From: Dryomyza anilis
Taxonomy: Eukaryota; Arthropoda; Insecta; Diptera; Dryomyzidae
Length of the DNA: 64,000 nucleotides
Direction: 5' to 3'
Assembly (NCBI GenBank): GCA_951804985.1
Contig: OX638135.1
Span: 67,716,507 to 67,780,506, forward strand
In this document: positions 34,830 to 47,486 of the stretch, piece after piece
How the letters are laid out: each line of letters starts with the position of its first letter
Numbering within the stretch: position 1 is the first letter of the stretch
Made by a program: the position numbers and the translations under genes
The notes under the pieces: model-generated
Database searches by the model: none
Seen by the model: only the letters and a program-made list of their open reading frames with translations
What the model was told of the DNA's origin: nothing

Positions 34830-37800
34830 CAACCTCCCCCGTGAATTGACCGAGGGGATATTCACCAACACGCCTTCCGTCAACCGTTTGTTCCACGTCA
34901 AGTATGGCTAATTGATATTGGCCTTTGGATAACACCTTCAACAGTTTTTACTTGTTTGGAGCGTGCGAACCGTCCTTTCCAAGTTTCAATTCAATTATAC
35001 GACCACGCTTCCATTGGGAACGTGGTGCATTGTGGTCACATATCAAAATTAAGCTGCCTACTTTTGCTTGATGAGATGGAAAGCACCTTCTGGTGAGTTC
35101 AGGAAGATATTCTTTAACCCAGTGAACCCAAAGCGTTCTTTAAGTTCTGCAAAATTCGTCCTTATGATCATATGGTGCTGGAGTTTGAGTTGTATTCAAA
35201 GAACCTAACAGAAAGTGATTAGGTGTAAACGGTTTCGGATCGTCAGGAGTTACCGGTAGATGTATTAAAGGTCTCGAATTAATATTTTCCGCTTCTAATA
35301 GTAGAGTTTGGAGTGTATCAATGCGAGTTCCTTTAACATTATAAACAAAGCCTTCTTAATTGATTTTACGAAGCGTTCCCAGACGCCTCCTGCACAGGAA
35401 TCGGACGGGGTATTGAAAAGCCATTTAATACCCAAAGGCGCCAATGCTGCAGTGACATGGTTGTGATCCAAAAAATCTTTAACGCCATCCAACTCCTTCA
35501 CAATTCTCTTGAAATTCGTACCGTTGTCACTTGTTATTTGTAACGGCACACCCCTTATATTAATAAAATTTCTGATGCACATTATACACGCATCACTCGA
35601 TAAGTTTGTCGCGATTTCTACATGTACAGCGCACATTGTCAGGCATGTAAATAGTGCTACCCAACGCTTTTCGTGACCGTGACGTATTGTAACGTTAAAA
35701 GGACCAAAGAAATCAAGACCAGTATATATAAAGTGTCGGATAAAATGCATCAATCTGTCAACAGGTAAACATCCCATTTGTGGTTGCAAATGCTTCGACT
35801 TTCGGATTTTGCAAGCGTTGCAGATAAATTCCACTTTGCGTACCAGTGAACGTATTGATGGTATCCAGAAGTTATGTCGGATTTCGTTAATTGCAGTTGA
35901 AGTGTTTATATGTCGTTGGTTTTTATGACACGAGTCGACGAGCATGCTTGAAATTGTGTGATTAGTTGGCAAAATAACAGGTCGCCTTGAATACATAGGA
36001 ATTATTGATGCCATATCAATTCTGGCGCCAACACGCATAACACCATTCGTGTCCACAAAGGGTTTCAGCGTTTTCAGTGTACTGCTTGTCATGATTGATT
36101 CCTTCCTTGTTAATGCTGTTACATTTCTGCATATGCTTCTTCATCAGCAGTTAGTTCCCCAGTCTGAAAATCTTTGCGAGTTACTCGTTGTTTCAGTGTT
36201 TTAACATACCGAATTATCCAAGCTTTAGTTCGCTTTAATCTGGAATAATTCGAGAACCGATTCACTTACGGGAACACATGTTTTATTAGCTGGGTCAAGG
36301 AATACCAATTTTGGTTCGAAGCTCATCCGCACTCTTGTCTTCTTCTGTAATTATGCTTGATTCATCTGGCCAGTCATCTTCGCCATGTAGAAGAAAAGTT
36401 GGACCTATTTTCCACCTTCCTTCGGTATCAAAGTTAACTGGAAATTTAGTTCTTGTTGCATCGTCCGTGGGTTAAGTTTTCCGGGACACCAGCGCCATTC
36501 AGGAATGCTGTAACTATCTAATATTTCAGATACTCAATTGGCGACAACCTGCTTATAAATGGTCAGATGGTCAGAGCATATCCAACGAATCACTGTATTT
36601 GAATCGGTCCAAAAAACGATCTTTTGCGCCTTTACCTCGTGACTTCGTAACAGCGTGTCCTTTAAACGCACTGCCATCACCGCAGCTTGTAAATCCAGCT
36701 TCGGCATTGAGTGAAAACGTGTTTACGCGCACGATGTTTTTCCGGCCACAAATTTTATCTCAACACGCTTTGAGCAAACCATACGCAAATACGCTAAGAC
36801 AGCTAGAGCCTCCTCGCTTGCATTACAAAAGACGTGCAAATCGATGTCTGCACTTGTAAAATTTGACTGTAAAATTTTGCTAATAGTCCAAATGGATCGC
36901 ATACAGACATCGTAAGACTTAACAGTTCGCGCTTTGTTGGTTTTCTCTCGAAGCTTAGAATTTCAGGTGGTACTTTATTGAATTTCAGAGCAAAATCATC
37001 CGTACTAGACTTCCAGTGCATACCAAGTATCCTATCAATTTTTTCATCTTCAACGTTCACTGAGTCGCTCTCTGTAGGATAATTTAGTTCTATATTAATC
37101 TTTTTAGAGTTTGACACAAAGCTATGCATAACGAATTCACCGGCTTTGTGGATTTTGATAACATCTTTAACAACTTGTAAGGCTTCGTCCTCTGTTTCTA
37201 AGCAATCCACATAATCGTCGACGTAGTGGTTTCCTATAATTCCCTTAAGAGCACGTTGATGAAGTGTGGAAAAATCTCTAGCGTTTGTATTTTTGACGAA
37301 CTGTACAATGGTTGGAGAGCATGTGCTTCCAAATATCATTCTTTCCATGACATATGTTTCGACAGGCATAGATGAATCACATTTTCTGCATAAAAACCGT
37401 TGGGCATCTTGATCTTCTTTTACTATGTATACCTGGTGAAACATTTATTTTATGTCCCCGTACACTGCAAATGGGGCATTACGAAATTTAAAAAGAATCG
37501 TAATGAGTGGTTGATTGATTTCTGGACCAGGCAGCAGAGGTTTATTCATGGATACATTTTTTACTTCAGAATGTGGCAAGTAAAATGTTTTTGGTGTTCT
37601 TTGATCAGCTTATTTTTTAGACATGCATCTGGCATACCCTTATGACATATTCTGCTATTTTAGCACAGTATTTTTCGGCAAGTTCTGGGTCACGAGTTAT
37701 TTTCTTTTCGACCCCTTGCAAGCGACGGTACGCCATTTCAAAGCTGTTTGGAAACGCAGTAAAAAAAATTTTCCTCAGTAGCCCAGCCTCATATCTCTCC

Positions 37801-38495
37801 CCACAACGTCTGGTTGTAGACTGTAGAATAGACAGTGCTAACTCATCATCGTTTGAGAGAAGGGGATTCTTGGTTTGACCCCGAATGTTTCGATATCAAA
37901 ATAGCTTCTCATCATTATCTCTATGATTTATTTATTTCGCATTCACTTGTCACTTTTCTTAGATGGCATGATGTCCGTTCTTATGGTCGAAAATCGTCTT
38001 CAACTGGACCATATACCATCCAGCCTAATCTGGTCTTCGTAGCTATTGGGCCTGGATTAGGCAACGACAGTGGAACTGCGTTTGGTACAGTTAGAAATGC
38101 GTGTGTGAGACTCATGATAATTTTTGCCTGAATCATATTATAGACTCATGAATACTACTTATGGTCAACTCAACTTTTTCTGTGTACTCTCGTGACACCT
38201 GGCGATTTATCCATTGCAGTTCTAGTATGTCTTTGGGTTCTCTAATACCCAATTCGCGACCTATTTCGGTATCGATCATGGTTACGTTTGCTCCGTCATC
38301 TACAATCGCATATACTGTCAATGTTTTATCTTTTCCGTGTAATTTCACTGGAATGACTTGATATAATACTGAATCATCGGCACGGTTTGCATCAATTAGG
38401 CAACTTCTCCGTTCCGGTGACGGATATTGTTGAAATGAAGTTTTGAAATTCTTCGTTGCAGAGCTGTGTAGCAGTGGGTGATGAAAATAAGCCAC
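34830..38495 (-). pseudogene. pol: BEL/Pao pol: protease, RT, RNase H remnant, integrase
   Basis: From the 5' side on the reverse strand: protease-like VDDGANVTMID with ELGIREPKDI (about 38290-38230); RT with MFHQVYIVKEDQ, MIFGSTCSPTIVQF and HYVDDYVDCLET (about 37230-37195); the PTKRELLSLTMSVCDPFGLLA block; integrase with a CNAC finger, GLDFFGPFN (about 35725), TSDNGTNF and CAGGVWERFVKSIKKALF; and a C-terminal NHFLLGS, WVKEYLPEL, NAPRSQWKRGRIIELKLG region down to about 34830. These are signature BEL/Pao blocks. Multiple frame changes (about 36100-36800, 37450-38130) leave it inactive. Confidence 0.9.
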
Positions 38496-39052
38496 GCCTA
38501 GTCTGAAACACTTTCAACCCAAAAGTCGTGGGAGAACTTAAATGTTTAAGGAATATGATTCGGACATCCCCCCGAGTATTTTAAGACTAAAATAAAAAAA
38601 AAATCGTAGGCAGGTTTTTTAAAAAATTGCGGTTTCAATTTTTTTTGTATGGTTTTTTGAAAATATATATATATATTTTTTTGCTTAAATTATTAACTTT
38701 AGGCAGTCAAATAATGTGCCATTGTAGGGACAAATGTGTATGTCGGTATAGGTGTAGGCGGTGGCACTGCGGACAAGCTGCAGTAGCATGTGACGTTGTA
38801 GGGACAAAGGTTGGCGTCGATATAGGCGTAGGCGATAGCACTGCTGATGAGGATGCTAAATTTTGTGTCATTAGGATGGGCGTAATAGCGTGCTCGGAAT
38901 CGATTCGCCGTATTTCGTTGCATAACTCGACCGCTGTACTTCGTGGAATTCTGTTGTCCTTGACTAGAATTCCACGGAGTCTTTTGCTGATTCTAATTTG
39001 CGGTGCTCGAGTGCAGATTTTCGACGACATCAATGGCACAAAAGAATAAAAA
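38496..39052 (-). pseudogene. BEL gag remnant, mostly deleted
   Basis: Only about 550 bases separate the protease region from the 5' LTR, far too little for a BEL gag. A 110-codon frame (38707-39039) begins 14 bases inside the LTR but has no motif I recognise. It contains a direct duplication of about 50 bases (TTGTAGGGACAAA at 38722 and again at 38796). An internal 5' deletion is the simplest reading. Confidence 0.5.
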
Positions 39053-39344
39053 TGTTGTTGTTTGAATGAAAGGCTTCGAATAAACGGATCAAAAATGTTG
39101 TTGATGTTTATTCCCTGAATAAATATTATTACAATTAATTTGATTTATAAATACAATTAATAGATTCTTACATTGTCTTGCCTCGTGCAGATCTCATTCA
39201 AAATGAAAATTTAGTTTCGAGATATGACAAATGTTTCATAAAATTATAAATTAAGAACGAAAGATATAAATAACAATGAAGTATTTAATTAAGAAGTATG
39301 TAAAAAAAGAAACTTATAATGTTAACATAAAAAACGTTGTAACA
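39053..39344 (-). repeat. 5' LTR of BEL element (292 bp)
   Basis: Matches the LTR at 34497-34799. No primer-binding site is visible on the inner side, where a purine-poor TTTTTATTCTTTTG sequence follows on the reverse strand. Confidence 0.9.
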
Positions 39345-39925
39345 TAAGTAAACCGTTGGTACAATCAACAATTATTCCTGTACCCATGCATCTCAATCTC
39401 CTCACACTCACGTCTTTCTGCCTCTCTTTTTGTACGCCTGAAAAGACGCCTCTCTTCCATTCTCTTCTCTTTGTATCGCTCCTTCGCAGCTCGCGTAGCT
39501 ACTGACTGCAGGGTGGATTTGTACGCAATGCTTTCTCTGCAGTGGCCGCGCGACACTCTTGGTCATACCACTGATATCTCAGGGGGCGTTGGAATCCAAA
39601 CAGCTCTTCGGCAGCCGTATGCATAGAGCAGGATATATGGGTCCACTGCGCGCATATATCATTGAGAAGAGGAGTGATTTGTCTAAGCAGGTGTGAGAGT
39701 CGAATGGAAAAGGATTGCGTTGTCTGCTGTCTTTCCGACGTCTACCTTTCTCTGCGTTTGGTTCCGTACGTTCTTCGCAGCGCTTAAGCATGTGCGGACT
39801 TGGCTGGTAATGGTCCGAGTCCATATTGGAATCGGATAGTGCGTACGTCCATCACGCGATTGTGGGACAATAGATGGCTTCTCTGCCCACCTTGGCGTAA
39901 AATATTTGCACCCCAAAGCGGACCA
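39345..39925 (-). pseudogene. RTE-like LINE, endonuclease end and linker
   Basis: The reverse strand shows a SDHY-type endonuclease end (about 39825-39810), [12 protein letters not shown], then a linker rich in Arg, Glu and Lys (RAAKERYKEKRMEERRLF, about 39495-39440) that precedes the RT in RTE elements. It joins the part at 33066-34496 once the BEL element is disregarded. Stops and frame changes are present. The 5' end is lost at a (TA)n array starting at 39936. Confidence 0.8.
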
Positions 39926-39932
39926 CTCTATA

Positions 39933-40133
<201 letters not shown>

Positions 40134-40298
40134 GACATATATAATAATCGACATATTTTACTTTTTTTCAGTATTGCAAAGTAAACCTAACGCAACTGCT
40201 ACTTAATGGTTTCCACATATTCTGCGACATGTAGCATCCAGCGCAGCCGCATGACCACTTCAGGACAGATCATGTTTTAGGAACACTTGCACTCATTT

Positions 40299-40301
<3 letters not shown>

Positions 40302-40390
<89 letters not shown>

Positions 40391-40394
40391 TATA
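40302..40394. repeat. (TA)n microsatellite
   Basis: A TA array directly left of the 26-bp palindrome arm. Confidence 0.96.
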
Positions 40395-40417
40395 TCGACA
40401 TATTTTACTTTTTTTCA

Positions 40418-40479
<62 letters not shown>

Positions 40480-40502
40480 TGAAAAAAAGTAAAATATGTC
40501 GA
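40395..40502. repeat. Perfect palindrome: 26-bp arms around a TA array
   Basis: TCGACATATTTTACTTTTTT... (40395-40420) and its exact reverse complement (40477-40502) flank a 56-bp TA array, which is itself self-complementary. A third copy of the arm is at about 40149-40174, after another TA array. Confidence 0.93.
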
Positions 40503-40506
40503 TTAT

Positions 40507-41509
40507 TAAGCTAACAATATCTATGAAAGTCGACATAAATTTGTAATTTAGTTACCCTCATTTATTGAAAATAGTGATGAGTTTGTTTTGAGTACCAAAC
40601 AATAAATTTCTATTTGTCGCATTCTCTACCGAGAAATAACGCTATAAAAAAAAGTTATTTTTTTACGAATTTTTAGCGTGATTTTTATACCCTATTTAAG
40701 ACGTAAATTTCGGATATTTGAATAATATTCTGAGCGTGATGGGGTTCAGCATAATTAAGAACTTTAAATTTAAGGTATACAATTAAATATCGCATATAAA
40801 TATTATTATTTTATAAATATCTCCACTAGACGTACCCTACACGTTCGGGCCCGACCGACTATAAAAGTCCGTCATGCACGAGCACAACCCTGACAGCTAA
40901 ATTTGCAGGCACTCACGAGAAGCACGACAAAGTTCAAAAAAAGGAAAAAAAGATTTATCTACAAATTTAGCAGAAAGTAGATTATTCGGTAGTCCATGTC
41001 TAATTTTAGATTACTTCAATATATATTTGTAATTGATCCGGTTTCATTTTTGTTTATTTTTATTGTTGAGAAATTAAGAAGTAGATGACGAGTGCAAGCG
41101 CAATAACCATCGTAGAGGGCTCTGCGTGATAAAAAAATCTGAGGATAGGGATTATTCAATTTTCTGTCGAAGCGCTCAGATCATTTTTTGTAACCTTGCC
41201 AAATGCTGGTTATGACAGTGCGTTCTCAAAGCAAAGGACTATGATAAATATAATGTTAAGATGATAACATTTACCATTGATCCTCGTTAAAAGCGCCGCA
41301 GGCGTATTTTTTCTTGTTATTTTTGTCTGTTTGAAATATATCGAAAAAATTTTCGAACTTCTTTGATCCTGCCAAAAATGTAGTCTGGAGTATATTTCTA
41401 ACACTAGAGACAATATTATAAAACAGATCTAACAATTATCCAAAATTGTTGCAACTTTTTATGTCCGCAAAATCGTACGATATCGAATTAGTTCTTGTAA
41501 TAATATCTT
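40507..41509. other. AT-rich DNA with one inverted-repeat arm
   Basis: Contains the left arm (40700-40793) of the repeat pair described at 40700-43275. A GCGCCGCAGGCG motif near 41292 also occurs in both arms of the 27-31.8 kb palindrome. No gene was recognised. Confidence 0.5.
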
Positions 41510-43275
41510 GTAATAATATCAAAAATCTTTGGCCCTATCTGCTTTGCTAACGAGTATCGAATCAGGATGAACCACGAGCTATATGAGTTATTCGACGACA
41601 TTGACATAGTCAAGCGCATCAAGATCCAGCGGCTTCGCTGGCTAGGTCATGTCGAACGAATGGATGAAAACACTCCAGCCAAGAAGGTGCTTGAATCGAA
41701 ACTCGAAGGTGGACAGCGTAGAAGAGGGCGTCCAAATCTGCGTTGGAAAGACCAAGTTGAGGACAACCTGGCAACGCTTGGTATTTCTAACTGGCGTCAG
41801 CGCGCGCAAAGCAGATCCGACTGGCGCGGCTTCATCTCAGCGGCCAAAACCGACCCACGGTTGTAAGGGCCATTTAAGTAAGTAAGTAATAATATCAAAG
41901 GCCAAATCGTACTAAAACTGCAAAAATAGTTCAAAGCGACAAATCGCCGTTTGTTTTTTCGAAACGATAATAAAAACGATTCTGGATTAATATTGCATCA
42001 AATAGTTCAAATATATAGAAATATATTTCAAAAACATTGCGATGTGGAAAATCTTTAAATATTCTAACATAAAATTTTGCTGTACGAAAATTACGAAATT
42101 TTAAATATTAGCAACGAGATCGGATTGTTGTTATCCAAGTTAGTTCGAGAAAACTTCGAGGCATAAATCACTTCTTACCAAATTTTGTAGGTTTTTGTTA
42201 CAAATAATACCTAAACATATTGTAAAAGTTTGTTTTTAGAATATCGTATATAATTTTGATATTTATATAAATTTATGCACAATTTATTTAAATTGTAAGG
42301 ACAATCCATTGATTCGATGTTCGGATTTAAGAGTTATGACTAAGTTTGTTTTACTATCCTTAACACGAGGTTTGCAGTATTCTACGGTCGAGTTTTTTTT
42401 CTACAACCACAAAAAGTAATTATTGCTTTTTTTTGAAACTTTGAACCACTGTATCTCTGGAGAGGGTGAGTCTTGAACTCTGGTAGATTTGGTGTGGAAT
42501 GTCTCTAATACAAAAAGTTTTAGTTACTAAAAAAATATGTTAAAATGAATCCAATTCCAATTTGTACAATGCAAGACTCTTGTCTGCAAATTTTTGATTC
42601 TTGTTTTATTCTGATTTGCGCCTTTATTTGATACTGAAGCTGATTCCGAAAATGGATTTGTTAAATACTGTCCAGTTTTTAAGATTTTTAAGTTTTAATT
42701 ATTTTTCTCTCCTTTTATTTTTAATAGTCGAACCAAAAACAATAATGTAATTTTCTCTTCGGTGTTAGATGTACAAAACAATGCGCTACCATATATTTTT
42801 TATAAATGCCTGTGAAATATATCCAAGGGAAATTCTAAACTTTACATTACATTTAAAATTTTATGAATATAAAACAATATTAATTATTTGATGAAAAAAG
42901 GAAAACATTATTGTTATGCCATTTGTGCAACGTGATTTATAATATTTAAAATAAAAATTAGGAAAATAAATTCAGACTCTATATTAAAAACTCATCAATC
43001 AACTCATCAAAGTTTTTAACCAAGATTAGTAATGTAATTTAATATCTTTTTAACGTCTGAAAATAAAGTATTTTAAAAATTTTTCAATTCTTAAAAATAT
43101 ATTTTTTTATATTATTTAAAAAGTCTTCGCGGGCCACAGAGAAATGTTGGCGGGCCGCGTGTTGGGGATATTAATGTGGGATATTTAATTGTATACCTTA
43201 ATTTTAAAGTTCTTAATTATGCTGAACCCCATCACGCTCAGGATATTATTCACATATCAGGAAGTTACGTCTTAT
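40700..43275. repeat. Inverted repeat pair, ~95-bp arms, 2.4-kb interior
   Basis: 40700-40793 and 43180-43275 are reverse complements at about 90 percent, both containing AGCGTGATGGGGTTCAGC or its complement. The interior includes a LINE scrap (41524-41885). Just inside the right arm, GGCGGGCCGCGTGTTGGGGA (43149-43168) resembles the subterminal sequence of some hAT elements, but no matching end was found. Confidence 0.65.
41524..41885 (+). pseudogene. RTE-like LINE 3' end, 5'-truncated, with target duplication
   Basis: The fragment encodes the last RT-associated block (FANEYRI, NHELYEL, IDIVKRIKIQRLRWLGHVERM, RGRPNLRWKDQVE) and ends at a TAA near 41866, followed by a short 3' tail of TAAG units. 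GTAATAATATCAAA occurs on both sides (41510-41523 and 41886-41899), a 14-bp target duplication. The truncation and tandem tail are typical of target-primed reverse transcription. It is the same family as the LINE at 33-40 kb and keeps the block deleted there. Confidence 0.9.
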
Positions 43276-43728
43276 ATCCCCATAAATTAAAAAACTAGTA
43301 TAAAAGTATAAAATAACTAATAAAAAAATTATAAAATAAAAGTGGGCGAACTACGCCTATATTTAAAATTTTGTAAGGCAAATATTTCATAAATTTGATT
43401 TTAATAAAATTTTCACTATGACAACCGGGAAATAATGTAAAAATGTGAGCGTATCACGCCCATTTTGGGACCACATATTTTTATGTAAATTCAACAGTAT
43501 GTTTTAAATTTGATAAGTAGATCTTGAATAGTTTTCGAGTAATTGATTCCTAACGAGTTATATAAATAAGTCTTGTATGGGAGGTGGGCGTGCCCATTGA
43601 CCGATTTGGCTCATTTCAAAACACAGTTCCTACTTTTGGCTAGAACATATTGTGACCAAATTTCATCACATTCTGACCATTTCATCACATTTCTCCATTT
43701 AAAATTGAATATAATCACTGCCCATCAT
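41900..43728. other. AT-rich repeat-derived DNA
   Basis: Includes a GATTTGGTGTGGAATG motif (42486-42501) shared with both window ends, a hAT-like GGGCCGC-rich scrap (43125-43168), and a segment with GTGGGCG/ACGCCC motifs (43340-43600) of a kind common in fly dispersed repeats. No coding content was found. Confidence 0.5.
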
Positions 43729-46028
43729 GACTCGTCAGTAAAATAAAAATATCTATTTATGGAATGGTCAAAATGGCTGAACTTGCATACGTACGTACAT
43801 ACACAAATATCTACGTACCTACTTTGTGATGTCTTTGCTATACTGTTTTTTTTTCAGTCGCGTCATTACCATATACTGAATTGCACATAACGTGGAGTCT
43901 GCACTGTTTTGTCTAAAAAATGAATATGAATACCTCAATGAACGCAATTCATAACAATAATGAATGCGTTTATGTTAGTTTTACACAAAATGTGCGATGC
44001 ATATATATGAAGAATAGTTTGTAAATAGAATATTCATTTATTTTATGAACCGTGTCTCTATTAACGGTGTTCATTCCATTTATGTGCGCGCCAGAGTATT
44101 TCTTAATATATCAGCAGATTTTATCGCAAGTCGTGTACCACCAATTCTGTTGAAATATTTTATTTAGTCAAAATAAAGTTGGCTGCGCATTCTAAATCAA
44201 CAATTCAATTAAAAACATGTGTGTTATAGGAAATACAGAATATTTAGTAAGTACTTCATAATTTAAGTTTAAAATAGTTTAACATTTTAGTACAACAGGT
44301 AGTTTCGATGGGTCAAATGGTTTGTGCTCAGGACGTCCATATCATGACTCCAAAATAGAATAACTTCAAACTAATAATATTATTTTTTTAATATACTTTA
44401 AACATTCCTGATTATGTTAGTTTTATAAATATTAAATGCAAAATTTTATTTATATTTGTACTGTACTGTTCAAATACATATATATATATTTGTATTTTAT
44501 GGGTCAATATATGGAATTGGTTCCAAAATTCATTCCATGGGAATCAATTTTAAAAGTAGTTTCAAAAGTTCTTCCATTGAAACCATTTGAAGAAGTAGTT
44601 CCAAAAATAATTCCATGGGAACCACTTTTAGAAGTATATCCAAAGTAATTCCAAAGGAACCATTTTAAGAAGTAGTTACAAAAGTCATTCCATGCACAGA
44701 AAAAAATTGTTCATAAATGGATTGAACGCCGTTAATTGAGAGACCGTTCATAATATAAGTAGAAAAAATCATTCTATTTATGAACTACCGTATATACACA
44801 GAAAAATCCTCTTTTGGCATGAGGTTAATTGAACCAACGTTTCAGTGTTGCAACCGAAATACAATTGTTGTAACCTCATGTCATTAAAATGAACGTACCT
44901 TATTTTTCTACAACCGAAATGTTAGTCCGCGCAACTGCACGTTCGGTTGCCGTAATCTCATGATTGCATTTTTTATTCTGCCAAAATTGATATCGTGTAT
45001 TTGTTACGGCGATTAAGTAAATTGTTGTATCAAAAAAATAACTGACAAACGGCAACCTCATGTCTATCAGCAGTTCGGTTGCCAGTTTCTTGCCAACAAT
45101 TATGGATACATGCAGAAATAAATAAACGTCAAAAATTTTCACATGTCAAAAACAATAGAAAATTCATTAATTAAGTTACATTGCGAAATAAATATATAAA
45201 TATTAATAAAATAATACATTTATTTAATACAAATTGCTCATTAGCTAGTGAAATATAATATAAATAAAAAATATGTGACCAATGAAAATTGGTTATGAGG
45301 TTATGAGGAAATAAAAAAATAAATGAATGCAGATACATGTATCCTTTTATAGTTTTTTTTTCTTCAGGGAGCAGGAATTAGTAGATATACTTCTAAATTG
45401 TGTGCGCGACAATTTTACTCAATACATATAGATACATAAGTTTTATAAACATAAATAACTATGTATAGTATAGAAAACCTCATGCTTACCGACAAGGAGG
45501 TTGCGACAACCTCATGCTCACCAATTTGGAGGTTATCGCAACCTCATGATCTCCGATTTGGACGTTACCAAAACCTCATGTTCACCGATTATGAGGTTGT
45601 CTCAACCTCATGATCACCGATTTGGAGGTTGCCACAACCTCATTCTCATTGACTAGGAGGTTGACACAACCGAATTAAGAGGTTGTTGCAACTATTTTAT
45701 CAGTTGTTGCCGCAACCGAATGATTCGTTAGGGCAATTTGCCGCAACAAATCAGTTCTCTGTGTGTACAAATCTCACAATTTGAGCGAAATTGATATAAA
45801 CGCGTTCATAATTGTTATTTTTTGACGCAAAGCACCGCAGCCCTCACGTCACGTGCAATTCAGCCGAGCATAAAGGCCATACTGAAAAATAAAAAAACAG
45901 TCCACAAAAAGGAGCATAGAAAATACAACTCAAATTAGGTGGTATTTGAGTATTTGTGTATGATATGTGTGCAACTGCAACTCTTGACCATTCTATAAAT
46001 AGATATTTTTATTTTACTGACGTGTCAT
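43729..46028. repeat. Element-like unit with ~45-bp inverted ends
   Basis: ATGACTCGTCAGTAAAATAA... (43729-43775) and its reverse complement (about 45983-46028) bound 2.3 kb. The interior contains the 44795-45350 arm of the larger palindrome and the 32-bp minisatellite. No transposase or target duplication was recognised. Confidence 0.6.
45476..45667. repeat. 32-bp minisatellite, 6 units
   Basis: Six consecutive 32-bp units begin AACCTCAT and include GGAGGTTG near the end (for example 45476, 45508, 45540). Each unit can fold because AACCTC pairs with GAGGTT. The unit is also present once, reversed, at about 49300-49360. Confidence 0.92.
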
Positions 46029-46557
46029 GCCGCATGACGCGCAGTGATTATTTTGACTACTCGTCGCGACGCGTCGATATTCGATGATAGCAGATACAGT
46101 TCTTAGTTTTTTACAGAGTTCGGATTTGCACGCACGCGCACGCCCGTACCCTTCTTCCAATGAGAAGTAAATTTGTTTACGCAGACACTGCACTCGGGCA
46201 TCACATTTTTTTTTACAACACTTCCCGTCGCAACGAGTAATGCTTTTCACTATTCTCGGTACCTGCCACGTGCGGGCTACGAAAATTAGGAAACCGAACT
46301 GCTGCCAAGCGCCGAAAATGAAAACTAAAGTCCGCGCAGATGTGGAATGAGAAAATAAAGAAGCATATCGCGCAAGTGCTATGGTATTTTTATTGCGGGG
46401 CAACTCCGTGCAAGAGCGAAAACAGGCTGCCCCGGGCAGCACGAGAATTTTTCACAGCCAGTTAATTTTGTTGTTGTATGACATGCTTATGTGGCGCAAG
46501 AGTTCGGTACTGATATAATAGACTGCGAAATGTTTCAATAGTTTTTATATATAACTA

Positions 46558-47486
46558 TCATATATCCTATACATATAATAAATCTCTTTGTTGGTTTGTC
46601 CGTTTGTTGGTTTGATTGTTCCGCTTCTCCGTCTAAACGACTGATCCGATTTTCTTGAAATTTTTACCACAGATGCGGTATGGTCTGGAAGGAATGATAT
46701 GTTATATGTGGGCAGGTTTTAACGTGGGGCGGGAGGCGTGTTACCTCCCATACAACCTAAACTTTCAATACGATATAACTCGTCATTTTAACCAACTACG
46801 AACATGAAACAAAAAACTCAAATACAATAAAAAAATTAAAAGCAAAAACACAAAAGCACAAAACAAAATCAAAAATACAAAAACAAAAGCAATAACATAA
46901 AACTAAAATCCAAACTAAAGGAAAAACAGAAAAAGGAAAGATAAAGAAAAACAAACTCACCACACTAAAACTCTCCACACTAAAACTTACCACAATAAAA
47001 TTCACTACATAAAAATTCACCACAATAAAACTCACCACAATAAAATTCATCACACTAAAATTCACCACTCTAAAATTCACTGCACTAAAACTCACCACAC
47101 TAAAACTCACCACACCAAAATTCACCACATCTAAACTCACCACACTAAAACTTATACTGGGAAAAACTCTACGGGAAAGAATTCAACGGGATGAATTCTA
47201 CAGGAAGAATTCTACCGGGAAGAATCGTACGGGAAAGTTGGGAAGAATTCTACTGCGAAATATTCTCCTGGGAAGAAATTTACGGGATGCGCAGTCTGAA
47301 AAAGAATTGTCTTAGAGAAAAGTTGTTTTGGCGGAGAATTATTATTTGGTTACTACATTTATAAAACCCATAAAAACTTCCACAGGGAAGCACGGGCCCC
47401 TGATATAAATAATAAAAATGTTTTTTATATTAATAAAATCGGTCCATATCTTTGAATTCACAAAATCTTGGCACCAGTCGTGCTAG
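46558..47486 (+). mobile_element. Non-autonomous Helitron (929 bp)
   Basis: The element starts with TC (46558) after host A and ends with CTAG (47483-47486) before host T. A short hairpin, GCAC-CAGTC-GTGC, lies at the extreme 3' end. The paired palindrome arm (about 48405-48420, read reversed) contains the uninterrupted AACTATTGATAATAC, which is the exact empty site with insertion between A and T. The interior carries two 15-bp minisatellites and no protein. A reversed relative lies at 20740-21890. Confidence 0.88.
46962..47290. repeat. Paired 15-bp minisatellites inside the Helitron
   Basis: About 13 units of CTCACCACACTAAAA (46962-47155) followed by about 8 units of GGGAAGAATTCTACC (47157-47290). 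Both arrays are the reverse complement of, and shorter than, those at 20912-21728, so array length varies between copies. Confidence 0.9.

Larger units (their letters stand above)
34497..39344 (-). mobile_element. BEL/Pao retrotransposon, both LTRs, nested in LINE
   Basis: LTRs at 34497-34799 and 39053-39344 enclose 4.25 kb with protease, RT (YVDD) and BEL-type integrase in reverse orientation. LINE coding sequence lies immediately outside both LTRs (RT side and endonuclease side), so the element inserted into an existing LINE. A clean 5-bp target duplication was not seen. Confidence 0.93.

Noticed and set aside
36599..38131. Forward-strand frames across the BEL element
   Set aside because: They are antisense shadows of the reverse-strand pol, which carries the conserved motifs.
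44436..44648. 70-residue frame with repeated PKFIPWE-type segments
   Set aside because: It comes from a short imperfect DNA repeat (GAAGTAGTTCCAAAA), also present near 49080 without an open frame.
45476..45667. CRISPR-like array of 32-bp repeats
   Set aside because: The repeats are contiguous with no unique spacers, and the sequence is eukaryotic; it is a minisatellite.
46014..46442. 142-residue reverse-strand frame
   Set aside because: It lies in a palindrome arm, its twin in the other arm (48425-48760) is not open, and it has no recognisable features.
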